Shown here: piece after piece, positions 7,373 to 16,705 of the stretch
How the letters are laid out: every line of letters begins with the position of its first letter
Numbering within the stretch: position 1 is the first letter of the stretch
Assembly (NCBI RefSeq): GCF_900114065.1
Contig: NZ_FORS01000001.1
Location: forward strand, 682,001-746,000
Reading direction: 5' to 3'
Origin: Stutzerimonas kunmingensis
GTDB lineage: Bacteria > Pseudomonadota > Gammaproteobacteria > Pseudomonadales > Pseudomonadaceae
Length of the DNA stretch: 64,000 bases
Translations under genes and position numbers: made by a program
Notes under the pieces: generated by a model
What the model was told of the DNA's origin: nothing
Seen by the model: the letters and a program-made list of their open reading frames with translations, nothing else
Databases searched by the model: none

Positions 7373-9766
7373 CTACTCCTCAAGGGTCCACGCGATCAAG
7401 GAATCCCCCAGCTTGGTGCCGAACGAGCCATGCCCGCCGGCCATCTGCACCACGTACTGCTTGCCGGTCTTCTCGGACACGTAGGTCATCGGAGTCGCCT
7501 GGCCACCGGCAGGCAGGCGGCCCTTCCACAATTCCTTGCCGTTCTGCAGATCGTAGGCGCGCAGATAGTAATCCAGCGTTCCGCTCATAAAGGCCACTCC
7601 GCCGGCGGTGACGATCGGCCCGCCCAGTGCTGGCGTACCCACCGGGAAGGGAATGCCCAAGGGCGCACTGTCGCGGCTGGTGCCGTTCTTGTGCATCCAG
7701 ACCTTCTTCATGCTGCGCAGGTCCAGCGCGGTGACGAAGCCCCATGGCGGCGTCTGGCACGGCAGGCCGAGCACCGACATGAACGGCTCCAGCCGCACCA
7801 TATACGGCGCCCCCAGATTGGGCTGCAGGCCAGTCTCACCGCCGCCGGTACGCTCATCGGGGTCGACCTCGCTGCGCTTGACCATCGTAGAGATGAAGGC
7901 CAGGTAATTCGGCGCGCCGAACAACAGCTGTCGGCTCGGATCGACCGCCACCGATGGCCAGTTGAAAGTACCCACGTTACCCGGATAGATCAGCGAGCCC
8001 TGCTCCGACGGCGGCGTGAAGTCGCCCTCGTAACGCAGCTTGCGGAACTGGATGCGGCACATCATCTGATCCAGCGGCGTACCGCCCCACATGTCGCGCT
8101 CGCGCAGCGGTTCTTGCGGGGCGTAGCTGACGGCCGATGCGGGCTGGGTCGGCGCGGTGAACTCGCCGTAGTCAGTGCCTTGGGGCACGGGCATCTCTTC
8201 CACCGGCACGATCGGCTCGCCGGTACGGCGGTCGAGGATGTACAGATCGCCACGCTTGGTCGGCTGGATGATGGCCGGCACCTGGCCTTGTGGCCCTTCG
8301 ATATCCACCAGCGTCGGCTGCGATGGCAGGTCGCGGTCCCAGAGGTCATGGTGCACGGTCTGGAATTCCCAGCGCACCTGGCCGGTCGCCAGGTCCAGCG
8401 CCACCAGGGTGTCGGTGAAACGCTCGGACTCCGGCGTGCGCGGCTGCGCCCACTGGTCCGGGGTCTGGTTGCCGGTGGGGATGTAGACCAGCCCCAGCGA
8501 CTCGTCGGCAGTGGCGATGGTCCAGGAGTTTGGCGTGCTGCGCACGTAGGTTTCGCCGGGTGGCAAGGGCTCTGTGGCGTCCGGGTTACCCGGGTCGAAA
8601 TTCCATACCAGCTCGCCGCTGCGCACGTCGTAGGCGCGAATCACGCCGCCGGGTGAATCCACCGCGCCGTTGTCGGTGATCGAGCCGCCGACGATGACCA
8701 GCTTCTCGGTCACCACCGGTGGTGAAGTCGGCAGGTAAACGCCCAAAGCGTCCTCACCGAGTCCAGCCTTCAGATCCACCACGCCGGCATTGCCGAAGTC
8801 CTCGCAGGGCTTGCCGTCCTCGACATCCAGCGCGACCAGAGTGCCGTCGTTGGTCGGCAAAAACAGCCTCCGCGCGCAACGCGCTACGGGCTGGTCGGAC
8901 GGTGCCGTCGCTGCGGGCCCGTAGGCGTTGGCGTCATGGAAGGCCAGGCCACGGCAGGTCATGTGCTGGTAGTACTCGGCATCGCGGTTGATGCTCGGAT
9001 CGAAGCGCCAGCGCTCCTCACCGCTGTCGGCATCGACGGCGATGGCGATGCTGTGCGGCGTGCAGATGAACAGATTGTCGCCAACCTTCAACGGCGTCAC
9101 CTGATAGGTGATCTCGCCGGGGTCACCCTCGCCGGACAGGTCACCGGTGTGGAACTCCCAGGCCTTTTTCAACTTGCCGACGTTGTCCGGCGTGATCAGA
9201 TCGGCCGTCGAATAACGATCGCCGCGGTCGGAGCCGCCGTAGGCTTTCCATTCGCCGGCAACCCGACCGGCCTGCCCCTCGGGATTCGAGCCCTGCATCT
9301 GCGCGTCGCTGAATTCACCCGTGATCGAGTGATAATCCTGGGTCAGCGAGTACCCGGCGATCAGCGCGCCGGCCAGCAGCCCCAAGCCAAGCAGGCCGCT
9401 GGCGCCATCACGCCAGACCAGCCGATCGCCGACGTAGCGATTGACGAAAGGCAGAATCAGCCAGAGCCCGAGGATGCACCAGAGGTCGATTCGCGGCGCC
9501 AACTGCCACCAGTCGAAGCTGACTTCGTACAGCGTCCACGCCAACGTCGCCAGCAGCAGCACCGCGTAGAGCCAGATCGCGGCGCGACGCCGAGCGAACA
9601 ACAGCCCGGCCACGCCTAACAGCCCTATACCAGCCAGCAGGTAGTACCAGGAGCCACCCAACATCGCGAGGTAGCCGCCGCCGACCGCCATCAGCGCCCC
9701 CAGCAGCAGGACCACCACGGCGGTCAGGGTGATGCGCATGGGCCGCGGCCCGTAATCGATACTCAT
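7373..9766 (-). CDS. gcd: Membrane-bound PQQ-dependent glucose dehydrogenase
   Basis: A 797-residue quinoprotein that oxidises glucose to gluconolactone on the periplasmic face and passes electrons to ubiquinone. The N-terminal ~140 residues hold five hydrophobic segments (e.g. LTAVVVLLLGALMAVGGG, LWCILGLWLILPFV). The rest is the periplasmic eight-bladed propeller with repeated W-motifs such as GEERWRFDP, GELVWNFDP, GQVRWEFQT and GKELWKGRLP. The C-terminus GGHGSFGTKLGDSLIAWTL is typical of Gcd. Start 9766 is chosen because GGAGAG lies 6 bases upstream. No PQQ synthesis genes are in the window. Its last 66 bases are duplicated downstream at 7082-7147. Confidence 0.95.
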   Translation of the reverse strand: MSIDYGPRPMRITLTAVVVLLLGALMAVGGGYLAMLGGSWYYLLAGIGLLGVAGLLFARRRAAIWLYAVLLLATLAWTLYEVSFDWWQLAPRIDLWCILGLWLILPFVNRYVGDRLVWRDGASGLLGLGLLAGALIAGYSLTQDYHSITGEFSDAQMQGSNPEGQAGRVAGEWKAYGGSDRGDRYSTADLITPDNVGKLKKAWEFHTGDLSGEGDPGEITYQVTPLKVGDNLFICTPHSIAIAVDADSGEERWRFDPSINRDAEYYQHMTCRGLAFHDANAYGPAATAPSDQPVARCARRLFLPTNDGTLVALDVEDGKPCEDFGNAGVVDLKAGLGEDALGVYLPTSPPVVTEKLVIVGGSITDNGAVDSPGGVIRAYDVRSGELVWNFDPGNPDATEPLPPGETYVRSTPNSWTIATADESLGLVYIPTGNQTPDQWAQPRTPESERFTDTLVALDLATGQVRWEFQTVHHDLWDRDLPSQPTLVDIEGPQGQVPAIIQPTKRGDLYILDRRTGEPIVPVEEMPVPQGTDYGEFTAPTQPASAVSYAPQEPLRERDMWGGTPLDQMMCRIQFRKLRYEGDFTPPSEQGSLIYPGNVGTFNWPSVAVDPSRQLLFGAPNYLAFISTMVKRSEVDPDERTGGGETGLQPNLGAPYMVRLEPFMSVLGLPCQTPPWGFVTALDLRSMKKVWMHKNGTSRDSAPLGIPFPVGTPALGGPIVTAGGVAFMSGTLDYYLRAYDLQNGKELWKGRLPAGGQATPMTYVSEKTGKQYVVQMAGGHGSFGTKLGDSLIAWTLEE

Positions 9767-9795
9767 GCAACGCTCTCCAGCCAATTCATCTTCAA

Positions 9796-9847
9796 AACAA
9801 AAAGCAAAAAGCTGGCGAAACTTTCTGACACAAAGTCTCGCCAGCTT
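9796..9847 (-). terminator. Rho-independent terminator of the fruBKA operon
   Basis: On the minus strand AAGCTGGCGA and AAGTTTCGCCAGCTT form a long stem with minor mismatches and a short loop (9809-9847). TTTTTGCTTTTTG follows directly (9808 down to 9796). It lies 49 bases past the fruA stop and upstream of gcd, so it separates the two transcription units. Confidence 0.9.
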
Positions 9848-9895
9848 GTAGTGGATACGATAGGCGGGGCTTTAGTTCAGCCGTTTGGCGACCGC

Positions 9896-11632
9896 TTACG
9901 CCGTCGCCCCGACACTGAGCGGCTGCGTTTCAGGCCGCTTGATTCCTGCGTAGATCACCCCGGTTACCAAGCTGCCGGCGAGGATTGCAGCCAGATACAG
10001 AAGCGCGTGATTGATGGCGTTGGGGATCAGCAGCACGAACAGCCCGCCATGGGGCGCCAGCAGCTTTGCGCCGAAGGCCATGGACAGCGCGCCGGTCAGC
10101 GCACCACCGGCGATGCTGGCCGGAATCACCCGCAATGGGTCTTTCGCAGCGAACGGAATCGCGCCTTCGGAAATGAAGCAGCAGCCCAGCACCAGCGCGG
10201 CCTTGCCGGCTTCGCGCTCGGTCTGCGCGAACTTGCGTCGGGCGATCAGCGTGGCAATGCCCATGCCGATTGGCGGCACCATCCCCGCTGCCATTGTGGC
10301 GGCCATCGGCGCGTAACTCTGGGACGCGAGTAGCCCGACGGAGAAGGCATAAGCGGCCTTGTTCACCGGTCCGCCGAGGTCGACGCACATCATGGTGCCG
10401 AGCAGCAGCCCGAGCAGGATGGCGTTGGAGGTGCCCATGGTGTCGAGGAATTCGGTGAGCCCGGCGAGCATCTTCGCCACCGGTGTGCCGACCACGTAAA
10501 TCATCACCAGACCAGTTACCAGGCTCGCCAGCAACGGAATGATCAGGATCGGCTTGAGCGATTCGATACTGGCCGGCAATGGAATCCAGCGGCTCACTGC
10601 CTTGGCCGCGTAGCCCGCCACGAAACCGGCGATGATCCCGCCAATGAAGCCCGCACCGAGGGTGCCGGCCAGCAAGCCGCCGATCATGCCGGGCGCCAGG
10701 CCCGGGCGGTCCGCGATGGAATAGGCGATGTAGCCGGCAAGCAGCGGCACCATCAGCTGGAAGGCCGTTTCGCCACCGATCTTCATCAGCGCGGCGGCCA
10801 GCGTGCCCTCCTCCTTGAACGCCTCAATGCCGAAGACGAACGACAGCGCGATCAGCAAACCGCCCGCCACCACCATCGGCAGCATGTAGGACACGCCGGT
10901 CAGCAGGTGCTTGTAGACGCCAGCCTTCTCGCCCTTCTGTTCACCACTTGCGCTGGCAGCGGCGCCTCCAGCGAGCACCGAGCCTTCTTCCAGCGCGCGA
11001 TCCAGGGTCGCATCGGGTTGCTTGAGGGCGACGCCAGTACCGCAGCGAAATACGCGCTTGCCGGCGAAACGGGTGACATCCACCTCGATATCCGCAGCCA
11101 GCAGCACCACGTCGGCCTCTTCGATGGCCTGGGCTTCGAGCACATTGCGCGCCCCCACCGAGCCGCGGGTTTCAACCTGCAGGTCATAACCCTTGCGGAT
11201 CGCCGCCTGCTGCAGGGCTTCAGCCGCCATGAAAGTGTGTGCCACGCCGGTCGGACAGGCGGTGATGGCCACCAGCTTGGGCTTGCCGCTGGTATGCGCC
11301 GCATCCGCTTCGTCGGCCTGCTGCAGCTCGCTGGCGGTGTCCGCGGCACTGCGCAAGAAGGCTTCCGGGTCGAGCAGCGCCTCGGATGGCGTGGACTGGG
11401 CGACGCGCTTGCCAACGAAGCGCTGCAATGACAACGGCCCGGTTTTCACCACCACCACCAGATCGGCATTGGCGATCTGCGCGGGCGTCAGCGGCGAACC
11501 GATGGCCTTGGGATCGTGGACTTCCACGGCGGTCGACCAGCCCAGGCGATGGGCAGCCGCTTCGAGCAGGCGTGAAGTCAGCACGCTGGTGACCATTCCG
11601 TTGGGGCAGGCCGTGACGATGAGAAGATTCAT
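9896..11632 (-). CDS. fruA: PTS fructose-specific EIIB'BC component
   Basis: A 578-residue membrane permease that imports fructose and phosphorylates it to fructose 1-phosphate. Two IIB-type domains come first. IIB' spans about residues 1-100 with C9 in VTACPNG; the catalytic IIB starts about residue 118 with the phospho-cysteine C126 in AITACPTGVAHTF. A roughly 350-residue IIC domain with about ten hydrophobic segments follows, containing GGETAFQLMVPLLAGYIAYSI-type IIC sequence. It is the last gene of fruB-fruK-fruA, 20 bases after fruK, and is closed by the terminator at 9796-9847. Induction by fructose through FruR/Cra is expected. Confidence 0.97.
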   Translation of the reverse strand: MNLLIVTACPNGMVTSVLTSRLLEAAAHRLGWSTAVEVHDPKAIGSPLTPAQIANADLVVVVKTGPLSLQRFVGKRVAQSTPSEALLDPEAFLRSAADTASELQQADEADAAHTSGKPKLVAITACPTGVAHTFMAAEALQQAAIRKGYDLQVETRGSVGARNVLEAQAIEEADVVLLAADIEVDVTRFAGKRVFRCGTGVALKQPDATLDRALEEGSVLAGGAAASASGEQKGEKAGVYKHLLTGVSYMLPMVVAGGLLIALSFVFGIEAFKEEGTLAAALMKIGGETAFQLMVPLLAGYIAYSIADRPGLAPGMIGGLLAGTLGAGFIGGIIAGFVAGYAAKAVSRWIPLPASIESLKPILIIPLLASLVTGLVMIYVVGTPVAKMLAGLTEFLDTMGTSNAILLGLLLGTMMCVDLGGPVNKAAYAFSVGLLASQSYAPMAATMAAGMVPPIGMGIATLIARRKFAQTEREAGKAALVLGCCFISEGAIPFAAKDPLRVIPASIAGGALTGALSMAFGAKLLAPHGGLFVLLIPNAINHALLYLAAILAGSLVTGVIYAGIKRPETQPLSVGATA

Positions 11633-11652
11633 TCCTTCACCTCTTGTTCGAA

Positions 11653-12591
11653 TTATTGGCTGAGCGACTGCAGGCGCACCGCAGCTTCAAGCTCCGCAAG
11701 TTCAGCCGTGTCGGTGAGGCCGAACCCAACCTGCCCGACCGCCTGCGCGGCGATGGCCGTGGCCTGTGTGAGGGTGCGCTCTGCCGGCCAGCCTTCCAGC
11801 AAACCGTGAAGCATCCCGGCGAGCAGCGAGTCGCCGGCACCGACGGTGCTGACGACCCGAACCCTGGGCGGATTTGCATGCAGTGCCGCGCCTGATGAAA
11901 ACCAGCTGACACCGTCAGCGCCCTGCGAAACCACCACATGCTCGATGCCTTCGGTTTGCAGCCGCCGCGCTTCGGCCAGCAGCGCCGAAGAGCCGGTGAG
12001 ATCAACGCCACGGGCCTCGGCCAGTTCCTCCTCGTTGGGTTTGATCAGCCAGGGCGCGGCGGCCAGCCCGTCACGCAATGCGGCGCCGCTGGTGTCCAGC
12101 GCCACCCGCACGCCGAGTCTCTTGAGCGTCTGCAGCAGTTGCACGAACCACTGGCTGTCGATGCCACGCGGCAAACTGCCGGCGACGACCACGAGGTCAT
12201 GAGCGGGCGCCAGCCGCTGGAGGCGCGTCAGCAGCTCCGTGCAGTGCGCCTCGCTCACCGTCAGCCCTGGGCCGTTGATGTCGGTGACCTGCCCGTCCGC
12301 TTCGGCGAGTTTGATGTTGCTGCGGGTATCGCTCGGCACGCGGACGAATTCGTCGGCAAATCCACGCGCGGCGAACAACTGCTCGAAGGCCTGCGGATTG
12401 CCCTCGCCGAGAAAGCCGGTGACGGTCAGCTGATGGCCGAGATCGGCCAGCACCTGCGCGACGTTGAGCCCCTTACCGGCGGCATGCACCTGCAGACTTT
12501 CGCTACGATTGACCTGGCCCAGGCGCAGCGCGGACAGCTGCACGGTCAGGTCCAGGGCCGGGTTAAGGGTGACAGTGAGAACACGAGCCAT
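11653..12591 (-). CDS. fruK: 1-phosphofructokinase
   Basis: A 312-residue PfkB-family kinase converting fructose 1-phosphate to fructose 1,6-bisphosphate. The N-terminal LNPALDLTV and GKGLNVAQVLADLG motifs and the C-terminal STVGAGDSLLAGML (anion hole and catalytic Asp) are the family signatures. The start codon overlaps the fruB stop by one base, giving translational coupling. It is the middle gene of the fructose PTS operon. Confidence 0.97.
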   Translation of the reverse strand: MARVLTVTLNPALDLTVQLSALRLGQVNRSESLQVHAAGKGLNVAQVLADLGHQLTVTGFLGEGNPQAFEQLFAARGFADEFVRVPSDTRSNIKLAEADGQVTDINGPGLTVSEAHCTELLTRLQRLAPAHDLVVVAGSLPRGIDSQWFVQLLQTLKRLGVRVALDTSGAALRDGLAAAPWLIKPNEEELAEARGVDLTGSSALLAEARRLQTEGIEHVVVSQGADGVSWFSSGAALHANPPRVRVVSTVGAGDSLLAGMLHGLLEGWPAERTLTQATAIAAQAVGQVGFGLTDTAELAELEAAVRLQSLSQ

Positions 12592-15467
12592 CAGCAGTGC
12601 TCCCCGACGAAGGCGCGGACTTCATGGGCACCGGGCAGCATCAAGGCTTGCTGGGCCAGCCTCTGGCAGGTCGTGAAGTCCAGCTCGCGCACCCTCGCTT
12701 TCACCAGGGCAATGCTGCGCGCCGAGACGCTCAGTTCGTCCACGCCCAGGCCCACCAGCATCGGCACCGCCAATGCATCAGCGGCCAACTCGCCACAAAC
12801 GCCAACCCACTTGCCGTGGGCATGGGCGGCCTCGACCGTCATGCCGATCAGACGCAAAACAGCCGGATGCAGCCCGTCGGCCTGGCCGGAGAGCGTCGGA
12901 TGGCCGCGGTCGATGGCCAGGGTGTATTGCGTCAGGTCATTGGTGCCGATGCTGAAGAAGTCGACTTCCTGCGCCAGCACTGGCGCGATCAGGGCCGCAG
13001 AGGGGATCTCGATCATAATGCCGACCTGCAGGTCAGCTACCGGCAGCTCAACGCACAGGCGGTCGACCATGGCTTTGGCGGTGCGCCACTCGTCAATATT
13101 GCCGACCATGGGGAACATGATCCGCAACGGGCGGCCATCGGCCGAAGCGAGCAAGGCACGCAGCTGGGTCTCGAGGATGTCCGGGCGTTGCAAACTCAGG
13201 CGAATGCCGCGCACGCCCAGAAACGGGTTTTCCTCGGCGGGCATCGGCCAGTACGGCAGCGGCTTGTCCCCGCCGACATCCAGCGTACGCACCACCAATG
13301 GACGCCCTTCGAGGGCTTCCAGCACACGGCGGTACTCGGCTTCCTGAGTCGCCTGATCCGGCGCCTGGGAATGGTTCATGAACACCAGCTCGGTACGCAG
13401 CAGGCCGATGCCTTCGGCGCCCATCGCCACCGCTTCCGGGGTTTCGCCGGCAGCGCCGATGTTGGCAGCGATCTCTACCGGATGGCCGTCGCGGGTGATG
13501 GCCGGCTCCAGGCGACGCTCATTTGCCAGGCGCTTGCGCTCCTCGCGGGTGGCGCGCTCGTTGCGGGCCTGGTCCAGCTGCGCATCGGTTGGGGCGACCA
13601 GCAGTTCACCGCGCTCGCCGTCAAGCAGCAGCAAGGTGTTTGGCGCTAGCCCAAGCACACCCGGCCCAGCACCGACTATCGCCGGAATGCCCAGCGCGCG
13701 GGCGATGATGGCGCTGTGCGAAGTGGCGCCGCCGCCAGCGGTAAGAATGCCTGCGACCCGCTGGGCATTGAGCGTGGCGACGTCCGAAGGCGCCACCTCG
13801 TCCATCACCAGGATGTAGGGCTCATCTGGGGCCTGATCGGCTTCCACACCAGTCAGGCAGGCCAGCACGCGACGCCCGACGTCACGCAAATCGGCCGCAC
13901 GTTCGGCCAGCAGCTTGTCGTGGAGCGCCTCCTGCTGCTGCGCCGCAGTTTCGATTTCCTCCATCCAGGCCGCTTCGGCGCTCAGTCCCTTTTGCAGCCG
14001 AACCTGCACCTCCTCGCGCAACGCTGGGTCCTTGAGCATGGCCTGATGGGTGGTGAAGATGTCGCGGATGCTGGCGACCTGACTCTCATCGATCAGCGTG
14101 CCGATCTCCGCATGGACCTTGTCCAGCGCCGCATCCAGCCGCTGCAGTTCGATCACCGGAGACTCGCCGCGCTTGGGGTAGTCGATCACCTGCGGCTTGC
14201 GTACCAGGACCGGACCGATGGCGATGCCGGGCGCGGCGGCGATGCCGATGACCTGCTCGCCGGCCCGCAAGACGGGCACGTCCTGGGCTGCCTCATTCAG
14301 TTGCACGGCCCGCTGCTCCGCCGGCGCCCCGCCGGCCGGCAGCGGCTCGATTTCCTCGCCCAGCCCTTCCTCCACCGCGCGGACCAGCGCCGGCAACGCA
14401 TCGTCGGCGATCGAGGGCTCGGCGATGAACTCCAGCACCTGGCCGCGATGCGAACCCATCGCCAGCAGCTTGCTCAGGCTCTTGGCCGACACGCCCGCGC
14501 TCTGGCTACCAGCCAGACGCACTCGGATCTCGCCGGCGAAGGCCTGTGCGACCTCGGTCAGCACCTTTGCCGGACGCGCATGCAAGCCATGGGCGTTGGC
14601 GAGCGGCACCTGGGCACTCGGCCAGTCTGCCGGCACTTCGCCGCCCAGGGCTTCGAGCACTGTGCGACTGGACGTCGCCTGGCTCAGCTCCTGCCCGCGG
14701 CCTTCGATCAGCAGATTGCACAGGCGCTCGAGCATCGCCCGATGCGCTTCGCCCAGGCTGGCCAGCACGAAAAGACCATTGAGCGGCTGCCCCTGATGCT
14801 CGAGATGGGAAGCTGGCGTGACGAAGGCGAGACCAGGACGCTGCACCGCCTGCTCGCTACTCAGCCACCAGAGGCCATCCCCCAGCGGCAGCGCCTGGCC
14901 AAGCGGCAGACTGGCGTTGAAACCCGGCTCCACGCACTGCGCGCGCTTGAGCAGCTTGACGCCCTGCCAGGCCAGCTCGTCGAAATCATCCGCAGCGACA
15001 CCCAGCGAGACCAGCTCGCAATCCAGCGCTAGCGCCTGTGGCGCACCCTGCAGCAGGTCGATGATGGCTTCCGGACTTTCGGCTTTCTGCAGCGCCTCGC
15101 TCAGATCGCCTTCACCCAATGCTCGGGTCAGCAGCTGTAGCAGGCGCAGGTGTTCGTCGGAACGCGCAGCGATACCGATGGCCAGATACACCAGCTGGCC
15201 GTTGCCCCAGTCGACGCCGGCCGGAAAATGCAGCAGCCGCACACCGGTGGTGAACACCTGATCACGGGTTTCCGGCGTGCCATGGGGAATCGCAAGGCCC
15301 TGACCGAGAAAGGTCGAGCCCTGCGCTTCACGCGCACGCAGCCCGTCCAGATAACCCGGCGCGACCAGCCCGTCGGCGACCAGAACTTCACCCAGCAGGG
15401 CCAGCGCCGCTAGCTTGTCCGCCGCGGCCTGATGCATGTGGATGTGCTGTGCATTCAACTCAAGCAT
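12591..15467 (-). CDS. fruB: PTS fructose multiphosphoryl transfer protein (EIIA-HPr-EI)
   Basis: A 958-residue soluble fusion that carries phosphate from PEP to FruA. The IIA-Fru domain fills the first ~145 residues, with the phospho-histidine in GLAIPHGTPE. A linker leads to an HPr domain near residues 285-370, with NAHGLHARPAKVL holding the phospho-histidine. Enzyme I occupies residues ~400-958, with the phospho-histidine in GGATSHSAIIARALGIPA and the PEP-binding segments LLRTELVFMN and GIMIEIPSAAL. This layout is that of pseudomonad FruB, where the fructose system is a self-contained PTS. Expression from the Cra-box promoter is expected. Confidence 0.97.
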   Translation of the reverse strand: MLELNAQHIHMHQAAADKLAALALLGEVLVADGLVAPGYLDGLRAREAQGSTFLGQGLAIPHGTPETRDQVFTTGVRLLHFPAGVDWGNGQLVYLAIGIAARSDEHLRLLQLLTRALGEGDLSEALQKAESPEAIIDLLQGAPQALALDCELVSLGVAADDFDELAWQGVKLLKRAQCVEPGFNASLPLGQALPLGDGLWWLSSEQAVQRPGLAFVTPASHLEHQGQPLNGLFVLASLGEAHRAMLERLCNLLIEGRGQELSQATSSRTVLEALGGEVPADWPSAQVPLANAHGLHARPAKVLTEVAQAFAGEIRVRLAGSQSAGVSAKSLSKLLAMGSHRGQVLEFIAEPSIADDALPALVRAVEEGLGEEIEPLPAGGAPAEQRAVQLNEAAQDVPVLRAGEQVIGIAAAPGIAIGPVLVRKPQVIDYPKRGESPVIELQRLDAALDKVHAEIGTLIDESQVASIRDIFTTHQAMLKDPALREEVQVRLQKGLSAEAAWMEEIETAAQQQEALHDKLLAERAADLRDVGRRVLACLTGVEADQAPDEPYILVMDEVAPSDVATLNAQRVAGILTAGGGATSHSAIIARALGIPAIVGAGPGVLGLAPNTLLLLDGERGELLVAPTDAQLDQARNERATREERKRLANERRLEPAITRDGHPVEIAANIGAAGETPEAVAMGAEGIGLLRTELVFMNHSQAPDQATQEAEYRRVLEALEGRPLVVRTLDVGGDKPLPYWPMPAEENPFLGVRGIRLSLQRPDILETQLRALLASADGRPLRIMFPMVGNIDEWRTAKAMVDRLCVELPVADLQVGIMIEIPSAALIAPVLAQEVDFFSIGTNDLTQYTLAIDRGHPTLSGQADGLHPAVLRLIGMTVEAAHAHGKWVGVCGELAADALAVPMLVGLGVDELSVSARSIALVKARVRELDFTTCQRLAQQALMLPGAHEVRAFVGEHC

Positions 15468-15559
15468 GGAGAACTCCTGCGGGGCTCGCGATTGTTGTGG
15501 CCGACGGTCGCGCCGGCCTTGCCCGAATCCTGGGCTGGCGCTTCAGACCGAAACAGTGC

Positions 15560-15571
15560 TGAAACGTTTCA
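15560..15571. promoter_or_regulatory. Cra/FruR operator
   Basis: A perfect palindrome TGAAACGTTTCA preceded by GC fits the Cra consensus. It lies 93 bases upstream of fruB and 77 upstream of fruR. FruR is known to bind such a site in pseudomonads and to be released by fructose 1-phosphate, so this is the likely switch of the operon. Confidence 0.88.
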
Positions 15572-15585
15572 CCTAAAGCTGGCAC

Positions 15586-15605
15586 ATTACGCAATATTGG
15601 GTAAT
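15586..15605. promoter_or_regulatory. 20-bp near-perfect palindrome between the Cra box and fruR
   Basis: ATTACGCAATATTGGGTAAT is an inverted repeat except for the mismatched pair at positions 6 and 15. It lies 15 bases from the Cra box and 43 from the fruR start. Its sequence does not resemble the Cra box, so it may be an operator of another regulator or part of a promoter. Confidence 0.45.
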
Positions 15606-15647
15606 TCTAGAAGCCCGAGTTCATACCACCCGTCTCAGGACCCTCTG

Positions 15648-16637
15648 TTGAAACTGACCGACATCGCCCGCCTCGCCAACGTTTCGGTAACCACCGCCAG
15701 CTATGTGCTCAATGGCAAGGCCGCGCAGCGCCGTATCAGCGCGGCCACGGTCGAACGGGTGATGGCCGTGGCCGAACAGCAGGGCTTTCAGCTCGACCAG
15801 CAGGCGGCTGGCCTGCGTCGAGGGCAGTCGCGCACCCTCGGCTTCATCGTTCCGGATCTGGAAAACCCCAGCTACGCGCGTCTGGCCAAACTGCTCGAGC
15901 AGCGCGCGCGGCAGCGCGGCTACCAGCTGCTGATCGCCGGCACCGACGACGAGCCGGACACCGAGCGCCAGGTCATCCAGCTGCTGCGCTCGCGCCGCTG
16001 CGATGCGCTGATCGTCGCCAGCTGCCTACCGGCCGACGACCAGAGCTATCGCAAGGTGCAGGCGGCTGGCACGCCGGTGATCGCCCTCGACCGTGCGCTG
16101 GACGCCGAGCACTTCTGCTCGGTGGTCAGCGATGATTGTGAAGCGGCCGCCCTGCTTACCCGCTCGCTGGCAGTTCCGGCCGCCGCCCATATCGCCCTGA
16201 TCAGCGCACGCCCGGCATTGCCCATCAGTCAGCAGCGCGAGGAAGGTTTCCGCCAGGCACTGTCGCAGCACAGCGGTCAGGTCAGCATCCTGCAGGCCGA
16301 ACAGTTCAGCCGTGCGTGCGGCCGTGAAAAGATGCTCGCCCTGCTCGACCGCGGCCCGTTGCCCGATGCGCTGATCACCACCGCCTACGTCTTGCTGGAA
16401 GGCGTTTTCGATGCGCTGCGCGAGCGCGATCTGCTTTGGCCGGAGCAGCTGCGGCTGGCGACCTTTGGTGACGCGCAGTTGCTGGATTTCCTGCCGATCC
16501 GGGTCAATGCGATTTCCCAGCAGCACCAGCAGATCGCCGAGCAAACCCTGGAACAGGCAATCCGCGCCATCGAGCAGGGCGATTACCGTCCCGGCGTGAT
16601 CGCCATCGAGCGTGAGCTGAAAGTGCGGCGTCTCTGA
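15648..16637 (+). CDS. fruR: LacI-family fructose operon repressor FruR/Cra
   Basis: A 329-residue LacI/GalR regulator. The N-terminal helix-turn-helix LTDIARLANVSVTTASYVLNG begins at the second codon, which fixes the start at the TTG at 15648; AGGA lies 7 bases upstream. The hinge ATVERVMAVAEQQGF follows, then a periplasmic-binding-like effector domain starting TLGFIVPDLENPSYARL. It is divergent from fruBKA with a Cra box between, as in P. aeruginosa and P. putida. Fructose 1-phosphate is the expected inducer. An ATG-less longer frame exists upstream but would place about 70 unrelated residues before the DNA-binding domain. Confidence 0.93.
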   Translation: MKLTDIARLANVSVTTASYVLNGKAAQRRISAATVERVMAVAEQQGFQLDQQAAGLRRGQSRTLGFIVPDLENPSYARLAKLLEQRARQRGYQLLIAGTDDEPDTERQVIQLLRSRRCDALIVASCLPADDQSYRKVQAAGTPVIALDRALDAEHFCSVVSDDCEAAALLTRSLAVPAAAHIALISARPALPISQQREEGFRQALSQHSGQVSILQAEQFSRACGREKMLALLDRGPLPDALITTAYVLLEGVFDALRERDLLWPEQLRLATFGDAQLLDFLPIRVNAISQQHQQIAEQTLEQAIRAIEQGDYRPGVIAIERELKVRRL

Positions 16638-16705
16638 TCCGCCCCTTGCGGGCGCTGCCGCGCTGACGGAAGCTTGTCGTCTTTCGAACACGCCCACCCT
16701 CCCAG

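Noticed and set aside
15432..15647. Extended N-terminus for fruR
   Set aside because: The extra 72 residues would run through the Cra box and promoter region; the helix-turn-helix begins right after the TTG at 15648, which has a ribosome site.
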